This document shows positions 1 through 9,645 of a stretch of 64,000 nt of DNA, one piece after another. Source of the DNA: Collimonas sp. PA-H2 (lineage in GTDB: Bacteria > Pseudomonadota > Gammaproteobacteria > Burkholderiales > Burkholderiaceae_D); NCBI RefSeq assembly GCF_002564105.1, contig NZ_PDBX01000001.1:5270001-5334000 (forward strand), in the 5' to 3' direction. Position numbers and translations under genes: made by a program. Each line of letters opens with the position of its first letter. Within the stretch, counting starts at the first letter, position 1. The notes beneath the pieces were generated by a model, which saw only the letters and a list, made by a program, of their open reading frames with translations, ran no database searches and was not told where the DNA came from.

Positions 1-1110
1 GGCGCCGACGCCCATGGCATCTACCTGACAACGAATGAATTCCCGTTTTCAGGGGGATTCAACAGTGCGCAGATCTATGCAATCTCGAAAAAGGCGCTGA
101 TCAGCGGCGCCGCCTCGATTCAAGTAGTGCAGCTGGACACCGCCGATTATCTGCTGGACGGCAATCCGGGCTTCACCGTATGGCCGGCGGTATCTCCAGC
201 CGGCGATTTTGAACGGAGCAACCGCGGTACCGAATATCTCTTGAGTTCGGTCGCGGTGTTTTCCAATTCCGGCAACGATAATCGCCTGCGGGTGTGGGCT
301 ATCGGCAATACCAAGTCGCTGGACGATGCAGCGCCCGCTCTGACGCTTTTGCATAACGTCGTCAACGTCAATACCTATGGCGTACCACCGGCGATCCCGC
401 AAAAACCCGGCAGCGCCCCGCTGCGAGATTGTCTGAACGACCGCAGCCTGGTGACGCCTGCCGGCGTCGGCTGCTGGAATTATCTGACCGCAGTGCAGCC
501 GGCAGTCCCGGAAACGCTGGTAGCAATCGATCCAAACGATTCGCGCATGCAGCAGGTGTTTTTCACCGGCGACCGCTTATACGGCGCGCTGGACACCGTC
601 GTCAATGTCGCCGGCCAGGAACAGACCGGGATTGCCTACTACGTGCTGAATCCATCCGTTTCGGCCAATCTCGCCAGCGCCTCGGTAGTCAAGCAGGGCC
701 AGTTGGCGATTGCCGGCAACAGCGTCACGCGGCCGGCAATTGCTGCTCTGCCTAACGGCAAGGGAGTGATCGGCTTCACCGTGGCTGGCGCAGATCATTA
801 TCCGAGCGCCGGCTATATCCATTTCAGCCGCGACCAGGGACATCGAGGCGAATCGGTCAAGGTCATTGCAAACGGACTCGGGCCCGACGACGAATTCGGC
901 TCCTATAACGCCTTTGGAACACCGCGCAGCCGGTGGGGCGATTATGGCGCAGCAGCAGTTGACGGCAACGATATCTGGATAGCCAACGAATACATTGCGC
1001 ATGCATGCACCCTGGCGCAATACACCGATCCTGCAGCACTGTTCAGTTGCGGCGGAAGCCGCGTCGCCCTGACCAACTGGGCAACGCGCATCAGCCGGAT
1101 CGAGCCCTGA
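1..1110 (+). CDS. secreted/extracellular hypothetical protein, C-terminal part (5' end outside window)
   Basis: The frame is open from the first base of the window and ends with TGA, giving about 369 visible residues; the start lies upstream. The sequence is rich in Gly, Asn, Ser and aromatic residues, with repeated short beta-type segments and Cys pairs around 'LRDCLN...GVGCWNYL', as in extracellular beta-propeller or sialidase-fold proteins. I do not recognise a named family and no catalytic motif stands out. A hairpin terminator follows about 30 bases after the stop, so this is the last gene of its transcript. Confidence 0.7.
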   Translation, partial: GADAHGIYLTTNEFPFSGGFNSAQIYAISKKALISGAASIQVVQLDTADYLLDGNPGFTVWPAVSPAGDFERSNRGTEYLLSSVAVFSNSGNDNRLRVWAIGNTKSLDDAAPALTLLHNVVNVNTYGVPPAIPQKPGSAPLRDCLNDRSLVTPAGVGCWNYLTAVQPAVPETLVAIDPNDSRMQQVFFTGDRLYGALDTVVNVAGQEQTGIAYYVLNPSVSANLASASVVKQGQLAIAGNSVTRPAIAALPNGKGVIGFTVAGADHYPSAGYIHFSRDQGHRGESVKVIANGLGPDDEFGSYNAFGTPRSRWGDYGAAAVDGNDIWIANEYIAHACTLAQYTDPAALFSCGGSRVALTNWATRISRIEP

Positions 1111-1136
1111 AGCCTGGGCGATAGTACGAATCATTG

Positions 1137-1165
1137 ACGGCTCCCATGCGGAGCCGTTTTTTTTT
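1137..1165 (+). terminator. rho-independent terminator
   Basis: Perfect 8-bp stem ACGGCTCC / GGAGCCGT with a 5-base loop, followed by a run of T. It lies just behind the stop of the secreted-protein gene on the same strand. Confidence 0.85.
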
Positions 1166-1247
1166 GCGAATTTTAGCTGCTTGACTTATCGGTAAAGGAT
1201 TTCGAATCTGAAGTATTTAAATGCGATCTTCAATAAGACGCAAATAA

Positions 1248-1538
1248 TTATTGGCCGTCGCGGGGTTTAGTACCGGCCTTTCCGGTGTATGGATTTACGT
1301 TGCCCTTGGTACCGTAGTTATCGTTTCTGGTGGAATTGCGGTTGGTAGCATGGTACGAATTAACGTGTGTCCCATTACTGCGCGTGTAACCATGAACTGT
1401 GTGGCTTGAGCTGTAACTTGGAACCGAATGGGATGAATATGAAGAGTGGGATGACGAATGCCCACCACCACGGGCATAAACGCTACCCGAAAGTCCAATT
1501 AGCATTGCCAATGCTGCGATACCGAGCGCTATACGCAT
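1248..1538 (-). CDS. small exported Ser/His-rich protein
   Basis: A 96-residue protein with an N-terminal signal peptide (MRIALGIAALAMLIGLSGSVYA), a Ser/His/Tyr-rich low-complexity middle and a tail with 'GNVNPYTGKAGT', a motif often seen at the end of small proteobacterial exported hypothetical proteins. The ATG at 1538 was chosen because GAGG lies about 8 bases upstream and the signal peptide begins there; the frame is open 15 codons further. It is probably periplasmic; function unknown. Confidence 0.7.
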   Translation of the reverse strand: MRIALGIAALAMLIGLSGSVYARGGGHSSSHSSYSSHSVPSYSSSHTVHGYTRSNGTHVNSYHATNRNSTRNDNYGTKGNVNPYTGKAGTKPRDGQ

Positions 1539-1783
1539 ATTGTCCTCAAATGATTGGTAATTTGGAAATGCCAAGAGTAACATGCTTTATTGCAATATAT
1601 TTTGCCGGCAATGCGTAAATCTCGGTAGCCTTGACCGTGATCGTCCCAGAAGCGAAGGAGGTAGTCGGGCGGGGCAGATGCACCTCACGCTCCTCGCCCC
1701 GCTCCACTGAGAGCGGTTTTATCCTTTCCAATTTGTAATTTTTGCCTTAAAAAATTTTTCGTGTTCATGTCAATGGAGGTGCT

Positions 1784-2068
1784 ATGCGTAACTCTTGGTT
1801 GTTGATGCTGTGCGTGTTAGCACTTTCTGTGAACGCCCAGACCCGTACCCAAGCTGCCGGTGCGGAGCTGGTTAAAAAAAAGGAATTGGAATGCGCGCAG
1901 GAAAAGGCCCGGCTCGATAGCGTAAAACGAGATCTCGACAGCCAGAAGCGCCGCCTTGATTACGTGGAGTCTGGCCAGACTGTTTCACCTGAGCGAACAA
2001 GGCAGGAGCGTTTGCGCTTGAATGCCCAGAAAATTCGTGATTATCAGGCTCGGTGCGTGGAACAATAG
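1784..2068 (+). CDS. small exported coiled-coil protein
   Basis: 94 residues: a signal peptide of about 20 residues ending near 'VNAQ', then a highly charged Lys/Arg/Glu helix likely to form a coiled coil, with two Cys (about 37 and 91). GGAGGT lies 7 bases before the ATG. It resembles small periplasmic DUF4124- or LPP-like helices only in general character; no family is assigned. It stands alone between the Ser/His-rich gene and the AraC operon. Confidence 0.65.
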   Translation: MRNSWLLMLCVLALSVNAQTRTQAAGAELVKKKELECAQEKARLDSVKRDLDSQKRRLDYVESGQTVSPERTRQERLRLNAQKIRDYQARCVEQ

Positions 2069-2283
2069 GTCACGGCGCCGTCCCGATCTGGCCAGTGTAT
2101 TGCACGATGCCTAAAATGAAGCTGCATTTACTAAAGAACGCGACGCCAAACGTGCAGGATCATGATGCTTTGAGGGCAGGGGGCTAGCGCTGCAGCAGAT
2201 CACCTCGGGAGACGCCGCCGTTTTTGGCAACCAATGCGTCACTCCTCAGATAACGACACGCAGGATAGTCGCGATTCTTCCTG

Positions 2284-3270
2284 TCATTTGCTGTCAAGAG
2301 CTTGAAATGTCTTATCGGAGGGTTGAGCACGCAGTGTGCCGGGAGGTACTCCATGCAGGCGCTTGAAGGCGCGGCTAAACGAGGCTTCGGATTCATAGCC
2401 CAACTGCTGCGCCACATCAGCAACGGTCAGCTGGCCATGCCGCAACCAGGTGCCTGCAATGTGCATGCGCCACTGCGCCAGGTAGCGCGCCGGCGACAGG
2501 CCAACGGCAGCGGTGAAGCGCTCGGTGAACGCAGAGCGCGAAAGCGTGGCGATACGCGCCAGCGACCCCACCGACCATAGATGGCCGGGTTGACGGTGGA
2601 TGGCGGCAACGGCTCGCCCAATACGAGGGTCCCGGACTCCAGCCAACCAGCCCTTCGGGTCGGCATCCTGCGCTTCGGCCCAGGCTCGCACCAGATGCGT
2701 CACGACCGCGTCAGCCAGACGTGCCATCACCGTCGCCGACCCTATGCGGCGGGTTGCCACTTCGGCCGCCATCAGCGACAGCAGGGTAGGAAGTGCAGGG
2801 TCGGTTGGATCGGTGCTGCGCAGCACGACAAGCTCCGGCATCAATTCGGTAAGTGGGTGCACCGCCGGCTCTTCGAATTCGACGGCGCAGCACACGATTA
2901 GCGCACGGGCGCCACCGCCTCCCGCGCGCATGTTGTGAGTTGTCGGTCCGATGGCATCCTGCTCGAATTCCTGCAGCGGCCGCACGGCCGAGTTCGGATC
3001 ATCCGCGATGGCGTGGCCCGTGCCGCGCGGTAAGAAGGCAAGGTCGCCTGTTTCGATCCAGACCGGTTCCTGGGACGGCAAGCGCAACCAGCAACCGCCT
3101 TCGACGACGAAATGCAGGCACACGCCGTCCTGCCGCGGAATCGCCACGCCCCAAGGGGCCGTCATATCGGTTCGGCAGTAGGACGCGCGGGTTAGCCTCA
3201 AGTCCTGAAGGACTGGGCTCAGATGGTCTGGCGTTCGACTTGAGGCGATGGGTTGAAAGCGGTTAGTCAT
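2284..3270 (-). CDS. AraC-family transcriptional regulator
   Basis: 328 residues. The N-terminal half is a cupin-type sensor (AraC_binding/cupin_6; 'HFVVEGGCWLRL...GDLAFLPRGTGHAI'). The C-terminal 100 residues hold two helix-turn-helix motifs, the second being 'VADVAQQLGYESEASFSRAFKRLHG', diagnostic of AraC/XylS. The start ATG lies within the last codons of the upstream MFS gene (8-bp overlap), so the regulator is last in a three-gene operon and may respond to a substrate of the pump. Confidence 0.92.
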   Translation of the reverse strand: MTNRFQPIASSRTPDHLSPVLQDLRLTRASYCRTDMTAPWGVAIPRQDGVCLHFVVEGGCWLRLPSQEPVWIETGDLAFLPRGTGHAIADDPNSAVRPLQEFEQDAIGPTTHNMRAGGGGARALIVCCAVEFEEPAVHPLTELMPELVVLRSTDPTDPALPTLLSLMAAEVATRRIGSATVMARLADAVVTHLVRAWAEAQDADPKGWLAGVRDPRIGRAVAAIHRQPGHLWSVGSLARIATLSRSAFTERFTAAVGLSPARYLAQWRMHIAGTWLRHGQLTVADVAQQLGYESEASFSRAFKRLHGVPPGTLRAQPSDKTFQALDSK

Positions 3271-4492
3271 CGGGCTGGGCGACTCGATTCAGAAGTTGGG
3301 GTTGGAAGTCGGGACGCTGCGCCGATGCCGACGGCGCCGGCGTCTCGAAGTTGCGTGTCGCCCAGGCGGCCGGCAGGGCCAGCACGCACAGTGCCAATCC
3401 TACCAACACAACCGCGTTCACGTCAAACCGCACCAGCGCCCACCCACCCATCAAAGATCCGGCCGCGATTCCCGCGTTGATGGCGGAGGCGCTCAATGAA
3501 GCGGCAAGGTCGCCGCCGCGCCCGGCCAGCTCGACCACGCGAATCTGAATGGCCGGAACCATGCCGAAACCGATAACACCCCAGGCGGCCAAAATCAGCA
3601 TCGCCATGAATGCCCCGGAGCCAAACAAGTAAAGTGCGCCGAGCACGACCAGCAGCAGGGCGTTGGCGACCACAATAGTGGCGCTCGCGTTGCGGTCCGC
3701 CAGACGACCGCCAGCGAACATGCCCGCCGCGCTGGCGACACCGTAGACCAAGAGATAGACGGCGATTGATTTGTCCGTCGCCCCGGTGACTTGCTTGAGG
3801 TACGGCGCGATGTAGGTGAAGACGCTGAACTGTCCGCCCATCAGCAGCGCCGCCACGGCCAGCAGTGCCAATACGCGCGGCGCAAACGCAGCGCGCGCCT
3901 GCGCCAGGATACCGACAGCGGGCCTAGCATCGTGACGCGGGACGGTCACCAGTGTCGCGGCCCACGCCAGAGCAGCGAGTGCGGCTACGCCCACGAATGC
4001 CGCCCGCCAGCCCATCGCCTGCGCCATCCAGGTGCCCAGCGGCACGCCCAGCACGGTTGCAACGGCGACGCCGCCAAACACCATGGACATGGCCTGTCCG
4101 CGCTGCCTGGCTGGCGCCAATCCCGCGGCCACGACGGACGCCGCCCCCACGAACAGCCCGTGCATGGCGCCCGGCACGAAGCGCGCCAGCACGAGCAAGC
4201 CAAAATGGCGCGAGACAATGATGACGACGTTGGACGCGACAAACACCGCCAGCGCCACTGCCAGCACAAAGCGGCGCTCGAACCGCGTTGTCAGCGCGGT
4301 GGCAATGGGGCCGCCAATGGCGATGCCCAAGGCATACGCCATCACTAGGTGGCTGGCGGTGGCGATTGGTATCGCCAGGTCGCGCGCGACAAGATCCAGC
4401 ACACCGACGACGACAAACTCGGCCGTACCGAAGACGAACGCGCTCAGCGCCAGCGTGAGTAGCGCGGTTTGAGCCCTGGCCTGCGGATTCAC
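3263..4492 (-). CDS. MFS efflux transporter, AraJ/NepI/PbuE-like
   Basis: 409 residues, about 12 hydrophobic segments, with the drug:H+ antiporter-1 signature near the start ('FVFGTAEFVVVGVLDLVARDL') and the 'GGPIATALTTRFERRFVL' loop between TM2 and TM3. The start is GTG in a GTGA overlap with the stop of the upstream DUF1579 gene, and the stop overlaps the AraC start, so all three are translationally coupled. Family knowledge suggests export of sugars, nucleosides or drugs; the substrate cannot be read from sequence. Confidence 0.9.
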   Translation of the reverse strand: MNPQARAQTALLTLALSAFVFGTAEFVVVGVLDLVARDLAIPIATASHLVMAYALGIAIGGPIATALTTRFERRFVLAVALAVFVASNVVIIVSRHFGLLVLARFVPGAMHGLFVGAASVVAAGLAPARQRGQAMSMVFGGVAVATVLGVPLGTWMAQAMGWRAAFVGVAALAALAWAATLVTVPRHDARPAVGILAQARAAFAPRVLALLAVAALLMGGQFSVFTYIAPYLKQVTGATDKSIAVYLLVYGVASAAGMFAGGRLADRNASATIVVANALLLVVLGALYLFGSGAFMAMLILAAWGVIGFGMVPAIQIRVVELAGRGGDLAASLSASAINAGIAAGSLMGGWALVRFDVNAVVLVGLALCVLALPAAWATRNFETPAPSASAQRPDFQPQLLNRVAQPDD

Positions 4493-5160
4493 GGGGCTGT
4501 ACGGGTGTAAACCGCGCGCGTTGCAAGCCTTTCCTTGTCGCCTGGGCGCGTGAAGTACAGTTCAATCGTGTGGCGATCGTTGCTCTCGATGCGGATCACG
4601 GTGCGCATGGGAATCGACTTGCCGGCATACGCTTCGCCAGCCACGCCTTGGTCGGTGAATACGCCGGTTAAGCTGATGGCGGTCTGCGGGCCGGAGCCGG
4701 TGCTGCTGGCATAGCTCATCATCTCGGAGTTGACGGCATCAATGGTGACCCACTCATAGCGCCGGTCCATATTGCTGTAGCCTAGCCAGCCACGCCGCCA
4801 ATAGCGTGAGCCCTCCAGGCTGCCTTCGGTGGTATCCTCCAGATAGCGTCCACCTGCAACCCATTCGCGCCGGGCCACGATGTCGTCAGACGTAATGGGC
4901 GGTTCGTCGTCCCGGCGCCCCAACGTGCCGTAGATACCCATCTGGACATGCCATGTGCCGACCAGCGGCGCGATCGCCGCATGGCCAGCGCCAGGCAACC
5001 CGCGACGTATCCACGCCGGTGGTTCCGCCGGTGTCGAACCGACACCCGGCGCCGGCAGATTGCCGTCTTGCGCGAGAACCAGGGGCGTCGTGGCAATGAG
5101 GGCAGTGAAGGTCAGCGCCAGCAGGCACCGAGGTTTCCAATGAATAGTCATGCAGTTCAT
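4489..5160 (-). CDS. exported DUF1579-like (lipocalin-fold) protein
   Basis: 223 residues. A signal peptide (LLALTFTALIATTPLVLA) is followed by a domain beginning 'IAPLVGTWHVQMGIYG' with 'YLEDTTEGSLEGSRYWRRGWLGYSN', the pattern of DUF1579/lipocalin-like proteins in which the GTW box opens the barrel. It is the first gene of an operon with the MFS pump and AraC regulator. An alternative ATG lies three codons downstream. Probably periplasmic; the ligand is unknown. Confidence 0.75.
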   Translation of the reverse strand: MNCMTIHWKPRCLLALTFTALIATTPLVLAQDGNLPAPGVGSTPAEPPAWIRRGLPGAGHAAIAPLVGTWHVQMGIYGTLGRRDDEPPITSDDIVARREWVAGGRYLEDTTEGSLEGSRYWRRGWLGYSNMDRRYEWVTIDAVNSEMMSYASSTGSGPQTAISLTGVFTDQGVAGEAYAGKSIPMRTVIRIESNDRHTIELYFTRPGDKERLATRAVYTRTAP

Positions 5161-5298
5161 CCAGTTTGATTGGGTTGCGTAAACCAGCGGCTGTCGCGCA
5201 ACGCCGTCGGTGTCGAAGTTCTCGGTAAGCAGTCTGACAGGTAGCTCGGCTCTACTCTATGACCGTTTGACCTGTTTGCTTCGCTGATTGTCTGGTGA

Positions 5299-6072
5299 TC
5301 AGGCGATGGAATAGCCGCCGTCAATGAGCAGGCCGTGACCGGAAACGAACGAGGCGTCATCCGAGGCAAGGAAGGCGACGACGGCAGCAATCTCTTCGGA
5401 CCTGCCGGCACGGCCGGGAACGGTCGAGGCTGCGAAGGTGTCCTTCGCCTCGGTGCTCGGCCAGATGCGGTCCTGGAACGGGGTGTCGATGATGCCGGGA
5501 TTAACGGCGTTGACGCGCACGCCCTGCTTGAATAATTCAATCGACGCCGTCTTGGTCAGACCGAGAACCGCGTGCTTGCTGGCGATATAGAGGCCGGCAT
5601 TGGCGAAGCCGATCACGCCACCCATCGATGCATTGTTGACGATGGTGCCGCCGCCTTGCAGCAGCATTGCCTTCGCTTCATGCTTCATCGACCAGAAGAC
5701 GCCGCGGACATTGGCGTTGAAAATCGTGTCATAAGTTTCATTCGACTGGTCCACGAAGGGTGTGAACTCACCTTCGGTACCCGCATTGTTGAAAGCAACG
5801 TCGATCCGACCATAGAGCGAGATCGTCCTGGCAACCAGATCGATCACATCTTGTTCGATATTGATGTCGGCGACGACAGCCGACGCTTCGTAGCCATCCT
5901 TCTTGATCTCGGCGACGAGCGCATCGATTTCGGCCCGACGGCGTGCGCTGGCGACCACTTTGGCGCCACGGCGGGCGAGTTCGATGGCGGTGGCGCGGCC
6001 GATGCCGGAACTTGCGCCGGTGACCAGCGCGACTTTTCCGGAAAGAGTTTGGGGTGAGAGGGAAGTATTCAT
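5299..6072 (-). CDS. SDR-family oxidoreductase
   Basis: 257 residues, a classical short-chain dehydrogenase: cofactor motif TGASSGIG near residue 19, NNAG, catalytic Ser in 'NNASMGG', YxxxK as 'YIASK', and the C-terminal 'FVSGHGLLIDGGYS'. The ATG at 6072 was chosen because GGAG lies 7 bases upstream; the frame stays open into the divergent LysR gene but that extension is not SDR-like. Divergent from a LysR gene that probably controls it. Substrate unknown. Confidence 0.9.
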   Translation of the reverse strand: MNTSLSPQTLSGKVALVTGASSGIGRATAIELARRGAKVVASARRRAEIDALVAEIKKDGYEASAVVADINIEQDVIDLVARTISLYGRIDVAFNNAGTEGEFTPFVDQSNETYDTIFNANVRGVFWSMKHEAKAMLLQGGGTIVNNASMGGVIGFANAGLYIASKHAVLGLTKTASIELFKQGVRVNAVNPGIIDTPFQDRIWPSTEAKDTFAASTVPGRAGRSEEIAAVVAFLASDDASFVSGHGLLIDGGYSIA

Positions 6073-6191
6073 TTGTTTCTCCATAATCAATAAGTTGAGG
6101 GCTAAGGAAGGGAAAAAGAAAATTCCGTTCATTCCTTGGACGCTATTCTGCAACTTGGAATTGATATGATAAAGTAGCCAATATTTCGTAC

Positions 6192-6207
6192 AATACTGAA
6201 TAGTGTT
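6192..6207. promoter_or_regulatory. possible LysR-type operator in divergent region
   Basis: Imperfect inverted repeat aatACTgaatAGTgtt in the SDR-LysR divergent intergenic region, a few bases upstream of the LysR start. Position and dyad symmetry fit autoregulation, but the repeat is short. Confidence 0.3.
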
Positions 6208-6212
6208 CATCA

Positions 6213-7097
6213 ATGGAAAATACCGAGCTTGCCGAACTGGCCGTGTTTGCTGTCGTGGCGAAGCATCTAAGCTTTCGCCAGGCAGCTACTGAACGAGGCA
6301 CATCTGCGTCGGCGATAAGTCATTCGATACGCAGCCTGGAAACCCGGGTGGGAGTACGCCTTTTTCATCGCACCACGCGCAGTGTTTCGCTGACAGAAGC
6401 AGGGGAGATGCTGTTTGCTCGGCTGGGGCCGGCATTTTCGGATATGCGGGCAGCCGTGGATGAGTTGAACTCCTTCCGCGCCACGCCTTTCGGTACAGTC
6501 AGGATCAATGTTCCCAACTCGATTGCTCCCTATGTACTCGGCGACGCGATGGAGCTGCTGCTGAAGCGCAATCCCGGACTAAAGCTGGAGGTCGTGGCCA
6601 CCGACACCCTGGTCGATATCGTGGAAGAAGGTTTCGATGCGGGAATCCGCTTCGGTGAACGTCTATCGCAGGACATGATTGCCGTGCGGATCAAATCGAA
6701 GTTCCGCTTCACCGTCGTGGGTTCGCCGAGCTATTTCGAAGGCAGGCAGCCGCCCTTGACGCCCCATGATCTACATAGCCATACTTGCATCCGATATGCA
6801 TTTCCCAGCGGAACGATCTTCAATTGGGAATTCTTCAAGAACGGTGAAAGCGTTCAGGTCGAGGTCACGGGGGCGCTAACGGTCGATAGCCAAGAATTGA
6901 TGGCGGATGCCGCGGCGCGAGGTTTGGGCCTCGGATACATCTGGGAAGACCGCGCCGCGCCTTACCTGCGCGATGGCAGACTCAAACGTTGTCTCGATGA
7001 TTGGTGTGTTGTCGATGAAGGATTATTCCTCTATTTCCCAAGCCGCAGGCACCAGTCTGCCGGACTCAGAGCATTGATTGAGGCGATCAAGGCATAG
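6213..7097 (+). CDS. LysR-family transcriptional regulator
   Basis: 294 residues. The N-terminal winged HTH 'LSFRQAATERGTSASAISHSIRSLETRVGVRLFHRTTRSVSLTEAG' is typical LysR; residues 90-290 form a periplasmic-binding-protein-like effector domain. It belongs to the large group of LysR regulators lying divergent to SDR oxidoreductases, so it probably controls the gene at 5299-6072. The effector is unknown. Confidence 0.92.
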   Translation: MENTELAELAVFAVVAKHLSFRQAATERGTSASAISHSIRSLETRVGVRLFHRTTRSVSLTEAGEMLFARLGPAFSDMRAAVDELNSFRATPFGTVRINVPNSIAPYVLGDAMELLLKRNPGLKLEVVATDTLVDIVEEGFDAGIRFGERLSQDMIAVRIKSKFRFTVVGSPSYFEGRQPPLTPHDLHSHTCIRYAFPSGTIFNWEFFKNGESVQVEVTGALTVDSQELMADAAARGLGLGYIWEDRAAPYLRDGRLKRCLDDWCVVDEGLFLYFPSRRHQSAGLRALIEAIKA

Positions 7098-7281
7098 CTG
7101 TTGTAACGGCCCCGTCAGGCAATGGCACACTGCTGGCCTATATCGAGCAAGGGAAATGCTTTTTTCGTAAATCATGCAGTTTCGGAAATTTCCAAATTGA
7201 CGATGCGGTGTGTCGAAAGTGGCGTATTTCTGACGACATAGGTTGCCGGGCTCTGCCGGTAAACAACTGAGGACTTGCAAC

Positions 7282-7638
7282 ATGAAATTCCTGATGACAC
7301 TCTACGCCGACGAAGCCAAAGGAGCGGCCATTCCAGCTGGCGAAATGGCGAAGTACATGGATCAGATGTACGCTTACCGAGACGCCTTGATCAAGGCCGG
7401 CGTCTTCGTCCAGACCAATGGCCTCGCGCCTAGCACCACGGCTTGCACCGTGTCGACGGAAGGCGGGCAGATCCGCGTCCATGACGGACCCTATGCGGAT
7501 ACCCGGGAGCAGGCCGGCGGCTACTTCATCATCAACGTCAAAGACCCTGACGACGCCAGGCTTTGGGCGACCAGATGCCCGGCGGCGACATGGGGGAGCG
7601 TCGAATTGAGACAGATCATGGAGCTGCCGTCGCCATGA
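7282..7638 (+). CDS. YCII-family (DGPF) protein
   Basis: 118 residues beginning MKFLMTLYADE, with 'VHDGPYADTREQAGGYFIINV', the DGPF signature of YCII-related proteins. GAGGA lies 9 bases upstream of the ATG. Its stop codon overlaps the start of the following sigma factor in ATGA. DGPF proteins are the conserved partners of ECF42 sigma factors; their biochemical role is unsettled (a dimeric ferredoxin-like alpha/beta fold). Confidence 0.9.
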   Translation: MKFLMTLYADEAKGAAIPAGEMAKYMDQMYAYRDALIKAGVFVQTNGLAPSTTACTVSTEGGQIRVHDGPYADTREQAGGYFIINVKDPDDARLWATRCPAATWGSVELRQIMELPSP

Positions 7639-8876
7639 CGCCGTCGCCGCAAAACAGCGCGGCCCAGCGCGCAGCCGAGCGGGCTGCGCGCGAGAGCTAT
7701 GGACGGCTGATTGCCTATCTTTCTTCGCGCACCGGTGATGTCGCCGCCGCCGAGGATTCCCTGGCGGAAGCCTTTGTGGCCGCCCTGCGGCAGTGGCCGG
7801 TGGACGGTGTCCCCGAGCGGCCGGAGGCCTGGTTGCATGCGGTGGCCAAACGCCGGCAAGTCGATGGGATCCGTCGGCTGGTTGACGGCGACCGCTTCGC
7901 AGCGGAGATTCGCATCTTGTCGGACCAGATACTGCCTGAGATTGACGAGATGCCCGATAGACGGACTGCGCTGCTCTTTGCCTGCGCGCATGACGGCATC
8001 GAGCCAAGCATTCGAGCCCCGCTCATGCTGCAGACCGTGTTGGGCTTTTCCGCTGCCGAAATCGCTGCGGCCTTCCTGCTCCCGCCGAGCACCCTGAGTC
8101 AACGATTGGTACGTGCGAAGGCAAGGATAAAGAAGGATGGCGTCGAATTTCAGATCCCGGATCGCAGCGAGCTGCCCGAGCGGATGCAAGCGGTGCTCGA
8201 TGCCGTATACACTGCCTACACCAAGGGTTGGTCAGACGCCGACAATGCCGCCGGAGTTGATTTGGCGGAAGAGGCCTTATGGCTAGGCGCCGTAGTCGTC
8301 GGCTTGCTGCCTGAAGAGCCGGAGGCAAAAGGCGTGCTTGCGCTGATGCTGTATGCCGAGGCGCGCCGCGCGGCCAGAACCAACGGCCGCGGCGACTTCG
8401 TACCGCTCAGCGAGCAGGATGTCAGCCAATGGGATGCCCAAATGATCCATGCTGCCACCAAGCTGCTTATTGCGGCCAACCAGGATCCAAGAAGCGGCAG
8501 GTTTCAGATTGAGGCTGCGATCCAGTCGGCGCAGATAGCGCGCCGTCTCGGCGGCGCGGCAACCTTGGATGAGATTGTCCAGCTGTATGACTTGCTGGCG
8601 CTAGTTTCACCGTCGCCAGTGGTGAGGCTCAATCGCGCAATGACGATCGCGCAGCGAGATGGTCCGGCGACTGCATTGTCGCTTCTTGACGAGGTGGGGC
8701 AGGACGAACGGATGCTTACCTATCAACCCTATTGGGCTTCCAGAGCATCGGTGTGCGCTTCCCTTGGCATGCGTGAACTTGCCAAGGCGGCCTTCCGCCA
8801 GGCCATCGGCCTCTCGTCGCACCCGGCTGTGAGGGTCTACCTGCAGCGCCGGCTGGACGCGATCGATATTTCGTAA
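7635..8876 (+). CDS. ECF42-type RNA polymerase sigma factor with C-terminal TPR-like domain
   Basis: 413 residues. Residues 1-170 hold sigma regions 2 and 4 ('AEDSLAEAFVAALRQWP', 'GFSAAEIAAAFLLPPSTLSQRLVRAKARI'). The remaining 240 residues are a helical, TPR-like extension ('VVRLNRAMTIAQRDGPATALSLLDEV'), the hallmark of ECF42. The ATG at 7635 overlaps the YCII stop; the frame is open further upstream but within the YCII gene. No anti-sigma factor lies nearby; in this group the C-terminal extension is thought to act in cis. Confidence 0.93.
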   Translation: MTPSPQNSAAQRAAERAARESYGRLIAYLSSRTGDVAAAEDSLAEAFVAALRQWPVDGVPERPEAWLHAVAKRRQVDGIRRLVDGDRFAAEIRILSDQILPEIDEMPDRRTALLFACAHDGIEPSIRAPLMLQTVLGFSAAEIAAAFLLPPSTLSQRLVRAKARIKKDGVEFQIPDRSELPERMQAVLDAVYTAYTKGWSDADNAAGVDLAEEALWLGAVVVGLLPEEPEAKGVLALMLYAEARRAARTNGRGDFVPLSEQDVSQWDAQMIHAATKLLIAANQDPRSGRFQIEAAIQSAQIARRLGGAATLDEIVQLYDLLALVSPSPVVRLNRAMTIAQRDGPATALSLLDEVGQDERMLTYQPYWASRASVCASLGMRELAKAAFRQAIGLSSHPAVRVYLQRRLDAIDIS

Positions 8877-8904
8877 TTCCTTCTCCTTAGAGCACGGGGC
8901 CTTG

Positions 8905-9561
8905 CTAGTCGCGGTCCGGAGCGCCAAGCGGAAAGAAATGGCGATAGGGACGTGCTTCATCGATCGTCCGTGCAACCGACGGCCGTGCATTCAGGCGATT
9001 CCGATAGGCGCGCACGTTAGGAAAAGCATCGCCGATGGGGTGAACCCAGTCCGCGTAGAACAAGGCCGGAGCCGCGGAACAGTCGGCAAGGGTGAAACCA
9101 TCACCGGCCGCCCATTCGTGCTTCTCCATCCGGCGCTCTAGCCAGGCATACGCCGTGTCGAGGTTCGCGCGAGCACGCGCCACCGCATCGGCGTCGCTTT
9201 TCTCCCTGCGTAGCGCGTCGGCGACGATCGCCTGCATCGGAGTGTGAACATAGTTGTCGAAAAAGCGATCGGCAAACCGCACATCGAGCGCAGCCGCCGC
9301 ATCAAGCGGGAGCAGCCGCGCCGGACCCGGATGATGAAGATCCAGGTATTCGACGATGATCGTGGATTCGATTACCGGCTTCTCCCCATCAAGCAGGACA
9401 GGAAACTTCTTGAAAGGCCATAGCCGTCCCAGTTCAGCCGCCGAGGCTGCATCGCCAAGGTCGACCACATGGAAGGTGAAGGGCGTGTCGTTCTCGTAAA
9501 GCGCAATCAACACCTTCCAGCAGTAGGAGGCGAACGGGTGGGCATAGAGGGCCAGCGTCAT
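8905..9561 (-). CDS. glutathione S-transferase family protein
   Basis: 218 residues. N-terminal thioredoxin-like fold with 'KFPVLLDGEKPVIESTIIVEYLD' (the cis-Pro and Glu-Ser glutathione-binding site), then an all-helical C-terminal domain with 'GDGFTLADCSAAPAL', the N-capping box of GSTs. GGAG precedes the ATG. Third of three GST genes on this strand; probably conjugates or reduces an electrophile in the cytosol. Confidence 0.92.
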   Translation of the reverse strand: MTLALYAHPFASYCWKVLIALYENDTPFTFHVVDLGDAASAAELGRLWPFKKFPVLLDGEKPVIESTIIVEYLDLHHPGPARLLPLDAAAALDVRFADRFFDNYVHTPMQAIVADALRREKSDADAVARARANLDTAYAWLERRMEKHEWAAGDGFTLADCSAAPALFYADWVHPIGDAFPNVRAYRNRLNARPSVARTIDEARPYRHFFPLGAPDRD

Positions 9562-9645
9562 TTCAGAATGCTCCGAATTGGAAGTGTGGGAAAAATGAAT
9601 TAATGCAATTTACCAGTTGCGAAATGATACGGGCCATGCACATCA

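Noticed and set aside
577..1134. Minus-strand open frame opposite the first gene
   Set aside because: Composition is a high-G+C antisense shadow; the plus-strand frame is continuous from the window edge and followed by a terminator.
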